Shown piece after piece: positions 6,734 to 8,463 of a stretch of DNA of 8,463 nucleotides. A program made the translations under genes and the position numbers. The notes below the pieces were generated by a model. That model saw only the letters and a program-made list of their open reading frames with translations, did not search any database and was not told where the DNA came from. Position 1 is the stretch's first letter; each line of letters opens with the position of its first letter. Source of the stretch: Burkholderiales bacterium (GTDB lineage: Bacteria > Pseudomonadota > Gammaproteobacteria > Burkholderiales > SG8-41); assembly GCA_005800795.1 (NCBI GenBank), contig SYEN01000228.1, positions 1 through 8,463 on the forward strand, given 5' to 3'.

Positions 6734-6832
6734 GGCAATAAGCGCACTGAATCACTGGCAGGTGTTTTTGCGGGCCTTGCATAGGCGGTACAGACACAAG
6801 CGGAATAAAAATACGGAAGACGTGAGTCGCCT

Positions 6833-6861
6833 AATGTAAAACCAGACTGCGCGAATTGCAA
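6833..6861 (-). promoter_or_regulatory. Possible sigma-70 promoter for the hydroxylase/UbiD operon
   Basis: On the minus strand, TTGCAA (6861-6856) and TACATT (6838-6833) are separated by exactly 17 bases, each matching 4 of 6 consensus positions. They lie downstream of the terminator that closes the upstream Bug gene and about 100 bases before the FAD subunit ATG, where an operon promoter is expected. The match is modest and could be chance. Apart from this pair nothing else stands out in 6734-6870. Confidence 0.3.
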
Positions 6862-6870
6862 TCCACAGCA

Positions 6871-6908
6871 CAAATAAAAAACCCCCGCAGCTTGCGCTCG
6901 CGGGGGTT
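6871..6908 (-). terminator. Intrinsic terminator of the upstream Bug gene
   Basis: The minus-strand transcript forms a perfect 9-bp GC-rich stem (AACCCCCGC at 6908-6900 pairing with GCGGGGGTT at 6888-6880) around an 11-base loop. The T-run begins directly at the stem end (6881-6876, then ATTTG). It starts 25 bases after the Bug stop codon. This is a textbook rho-independent terminator separating that gene from the hydroxylase operon. Confidence 0.88.
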
Positions 6909-6933
6909 AACAACTCGGCGGGCTGCGCGCGGA

Positions 6934-7902
6934 TCAATCCGCGTAAGTACCTGCCTTCTGGATAATCGGCCCCCACTTCTCGATCTCAGCCTTCAGGTGT
7001 TTGGCCAGCGCGTCAGGCGTGGCTTTGTCCTTGCTCACCGCCTGCGCGCCCAATTCGCCGATGCGGGATTTGAACTGAGCATCCTGCACCGAGGTTTGCA
7101 ACGCGGCGACCAGCTTGTCCACCACCGGTTTGGGAGTGCCCTTGGGTGCGTAGATGCCGTGCCACACCGAAACTTCAAAACCCTTCATGCCCTGCTCGGC
7201 CATGGTTGGCACCATCGACAGAGATGGAACGCGCTGCGCGGTCGTAACACCATAGACCTTGACGCGACCGGATTTGATCTGCTGTGTGGTGTTGGTGGTT
7301 TGATCGCACATCAGATCGATCTGCCCGCCCATCAGCGCGGTCATCGCGGGCGCTGTGCCGTTGTAGGGAATGGTTTGAATATTGGCTTCGATGCGCGACA
7401 TGAACAGCAAGCCGCACAGGTGCGAGGCCGCCCCGAGGCCCGCATTGCCCAGATTAAGTTTCTCCTTGTTCTTCTTCACATAGGCGATGAGCTCAACGAG
7501 GTTATCCGGCGGCAAACCGGTCTTGGCGATCACCGTCATCGGCACATCCGCAACTTGGCCGACATATTCAAAATCCGTCAGCGGATTAAACGACAGCTTG
7601 CGATACAGCGCTGGCGCGGTGGACATGCCGATGTGGTGCAGCAGCAGGCTGTAGCCATCCGGCTTGGCCTTGGTCAATCGTGCGGGGGCAATGGTGCCGC
7701 CCGCGCCGGGGACGTTTTCGACAATCACCTGCTGCTTTAACTGCTGCGTCATCACCACCGCGAGATTGCGGCCCAGCGTATCCGTCGGGCCGCCTGCCGC
7801 GAACGGAATCGCCAGCGAAATCTGCTTGGTGGGATAGTCTTGCGCGGCCACGCTTGTGACCAGCAACAATGATGATGCGCACAGTAACGATTTGATTTTC
7901 AT
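6934..7902 (-). CDS. Bug/TctC-family periplasmic solute-binding protein (second of two)
   Basis: Seen: 322 residues. The signal peptide MKIKSLLCASSLLLVTSVAA is cleaved most likely after Ala20, before QDYP. Cys8 is not in a lipobox, so this is probably a soluble periplasmic protein. Family landmarks are PFAAGG (33-38), Asp41, ENVPGAGG (62-69) and DGYSLL (82-87). Initiation is strong: AGGAGGAG lies just upstream of the ATG at 7902. Known: binding proteins of the tripartite tricarboxylate transporter family, which take up small carboxylates. No TctA/TctB membrane genes are in view. Context: it follows a DEAD-box helicase gene by 161 bases and ends in its own strong terminator, so it is expressed separately from the hydroxylase/UbiD operon that begins behind it. 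It is a diverged paralogue of the Bug protein at 1354-392 and probably binds a different or related ligand. Confidence 0.94.
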   Translation of the reverse strand: MKIKSLLCASSLLLVTSVAAQDYPTKQISLAIPFAAGGPTDTLGRNLAVVMTQQLKQQVIVENVPGAGGTIAPARLTKAKPDGYSLLLHHIGMSTAPALYRKLSFNPLTDFEYVGQVADVPMTVIAKTGLPPDNLVELIAYVKKNKEKLNLGNAGLGAASHLCGLLFMSRIEANIQTIPYNGTAPAMTALMGGQIDLMCDQTTNTTQQIKSGRVKVYGVTTAQRVPSLSMVPTMAEQGMKGFEVSVWHGIYAPKGTPKPVVDKLVAALQTSVQDAQFKSRIGELGAQAVSKDKATPDALAKHLKAEIEKWGPIIQKAGTYAD

Positions 7903-7906
7903 GATG

Positions 7907-7914
7907 CTCCTCCT
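7907..7914 (-). promoter_or_regulatory. Strong Shine-Dalgarno of the second Bug gene
   Basis: AGGAGGAG on the minus strand, with the AGGAGG core six bases from the ATG at 7902. It is by far the best ribosome binding site in the window and suggests high translation, as expected for an abundant periplasmic binding protein. It also fixes the start codon. Confidence 0.85.
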
Positions 7915-8063
7915 GCGGTTTCAAGTATGAACGATGTCTGACTACGATCTCTAACGCCTGATTTTCCCCGGCGGTATACGCCATGCACGCACAACGCGCC
8001 GAAGGGGACAACGGCATGTATTGCAAGTATTTGTTTTAATTGATTTTTTACACATGCCATCCT
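7915..8063. other. Intergenic stretch between helicase and Bug genes
   Basis: No gene, RNA or convincing promoter or terminator is seen in these 149 bases. An inverted pair GGCATGT/ACATGCC (8013-8019 and 8052-8058) with a 32-base loop is too weak and distant to call. The Bug gene promoter presumably lies here or further upstream. Confidence 0.5.
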
Positions 8064-8463
8064 CTACGCCGCGCGATTGCGAAATGATGCGTAGGAACGC
8101 TCTGGGCGCTGCGAATGTTCCGGGCGCTCGGGCTTTGCGCGCGTAGCCGGCGCCCCAGCGGCGGGTTTATTCCAGCGGCCCGGCGCACCACTGCGCCCGG
8201 CCGATGCACCGCCGGCGGCTTTATTACCGTAGCTGCGATTGTTACCGCCGCCGCCTTTGTACCCCTTGCCCGGTCGGCCTGCCGGTTTGTGGCTGCTGCG
8301 CTGCGGCGTTTTCGGTTCCAGCCCCTCGACCACGTGCGCCGCGATGGCATGACCGGTGTAACGCTCGATCTGGCGCACTTGCCAGTTGTCATCGGGTGCG
8401 GCGAATGAAATCGCGATGCCGTTCAAACCCGCGCGGCCGGTGCGGCCGATGCGATGCTCATAG
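8064..8463 (-). CDS. DEAD-box ATP-dependent RNA helicase, C-terminal end (cut by window edge)
   Basis: Seen: the frame enters from the right edge and reads YEHRIGRTGRAG, which is helicase motif VI (HRIGRTGR, the arginine-finger segment) of DEAD-box proteins. It then continues LNGIAISFAAPDDNWQVRQIE, the end of the second RecA-like domain. After about 55 visible residues comes a basic, glycine/arginine/alanine-rich, low-complexity tail (GKGYKGGGGNNRSYGNK and so on), 132 visible residues in all, ending in TAG at 8064. Known: RhlE/DeaD-type helicases of proteobacteria have such flexible RNA-binding tails and act in ribosome assembly, RNA decay and cold adaptation. RhlE-like is the likeliest subtype, but the catalytic core needed to decide is outside the window. 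Context: housekeeping gene, not functionally tied to the catabolic operon. No convincing terminator follows. Confidence 0.92.
   Translation of the reverse strand, partial: YEHRIGRTGRAGLNGIAISFAAPDDNWQVRQIERYTGHAIAAHVVEGLEPKTPQRSSHKPAGRPGKGYKGGGGNNRSYGNKAAGGASAGRSGAPGRWNKPAAGAPATRAKPERPEHSQRPERSYASFRNRAA

Noticed and set aside
6856..7740. Plus-strand open frame of 294 codons opposite the second Bug gene
   Set aside because: Antisense shadow of a clear Bug protein, starting inside the terminator region, with no plausible ribosome binding site or domain.
8013..8058. Inverted pair GGCATGT/ACATGCC after the helicase gene as a terminator
   Set aside because: The loop of 32 bases is long, the stem is only 7 bp and no T-run follows on the minus strand.
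8064..8300. Tandem protein repeat in the helicase tail
   Set aside because: The tail is low-complexity Gly/Arg/Ala sequence, normal for RhlE-like helicases, without a regular repeat unit.

Overview
The window looks like part of a betaproteobacterial chromosome, most likely Burkholderiales. The reasons are two Bug/TctC-type periplasmic binding proteins, a family strongly expanded in that order, moderately high GC, and an intergenic repeat built from the ATTCCC-N8-GGGAAT type of inverted repeat known from Neisseria and its relatives. Taxonomy is inferred from content only. Every gene that can be supported lies on the minus strand, so the region is read from high to low coordinates.

Region by region in transcription order: (1) 8463-8064, the C-terminal end of a DEAD-box RNA helicase, cut by the window edge. 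(2) 7902-6934, a Bug-family solute-binding protein with a strong ribosome binding site, closed by a clear intrinsic terminator (6908-6871). (3) From a possible promoter near 6861-6833, a probable operon begins: FAD subunit (6733-5870), molybdopterin subunit (5845-3578) and [2Fe-2S] subunit (3365-2889) of a xanthine-dehydrogenase-family molybdenum hydroxylase. Then come a UbiD-family prFMN decarboxylase (2892-1432), a second Bug protein (1354-392), and the first 119 codons of an M20-family metallopeptidase (358-1), cut by the window edge.

The [2Fe-2S] and UbiD genes overlap by four bases (ATGA), so the molybdenum hydroxylase and the decarboxylase appear translationally coupled and are probably parts of one catabolic route. 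A plausible reading is uptake of an aromatic or heteroaromatic carboxylate by Bug proteins, ring hydroxylation by the Mo enzyme and non-oxidative decarboxylation by UbiD, with the M20 enzyme releasing or trimming an amide-linked substrate. Molybdenum hydroxylase plus UbiD has precedent in the hmf furoate/furandicarboxylate cluster, but no CoA ligase, UbiX, XdhC-type chaperone, TctA/TctB membrane partner or regulator is present here. The substrate therefore cannot be named. Sequence features argue against CO dehydrogenase, purine hydroxylase and 4-hydroxybenzoyl-CoA reductase.

The most unusual non-coding feature is a nested inverted-repeat element of about 160 bases (3386-3544) lying inside the operon between the molybdopterin and [2Fe-2S] subunit genes. 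Its outer arms are made of CACAGATT units and its inner arms are dRS3-like palindromes.
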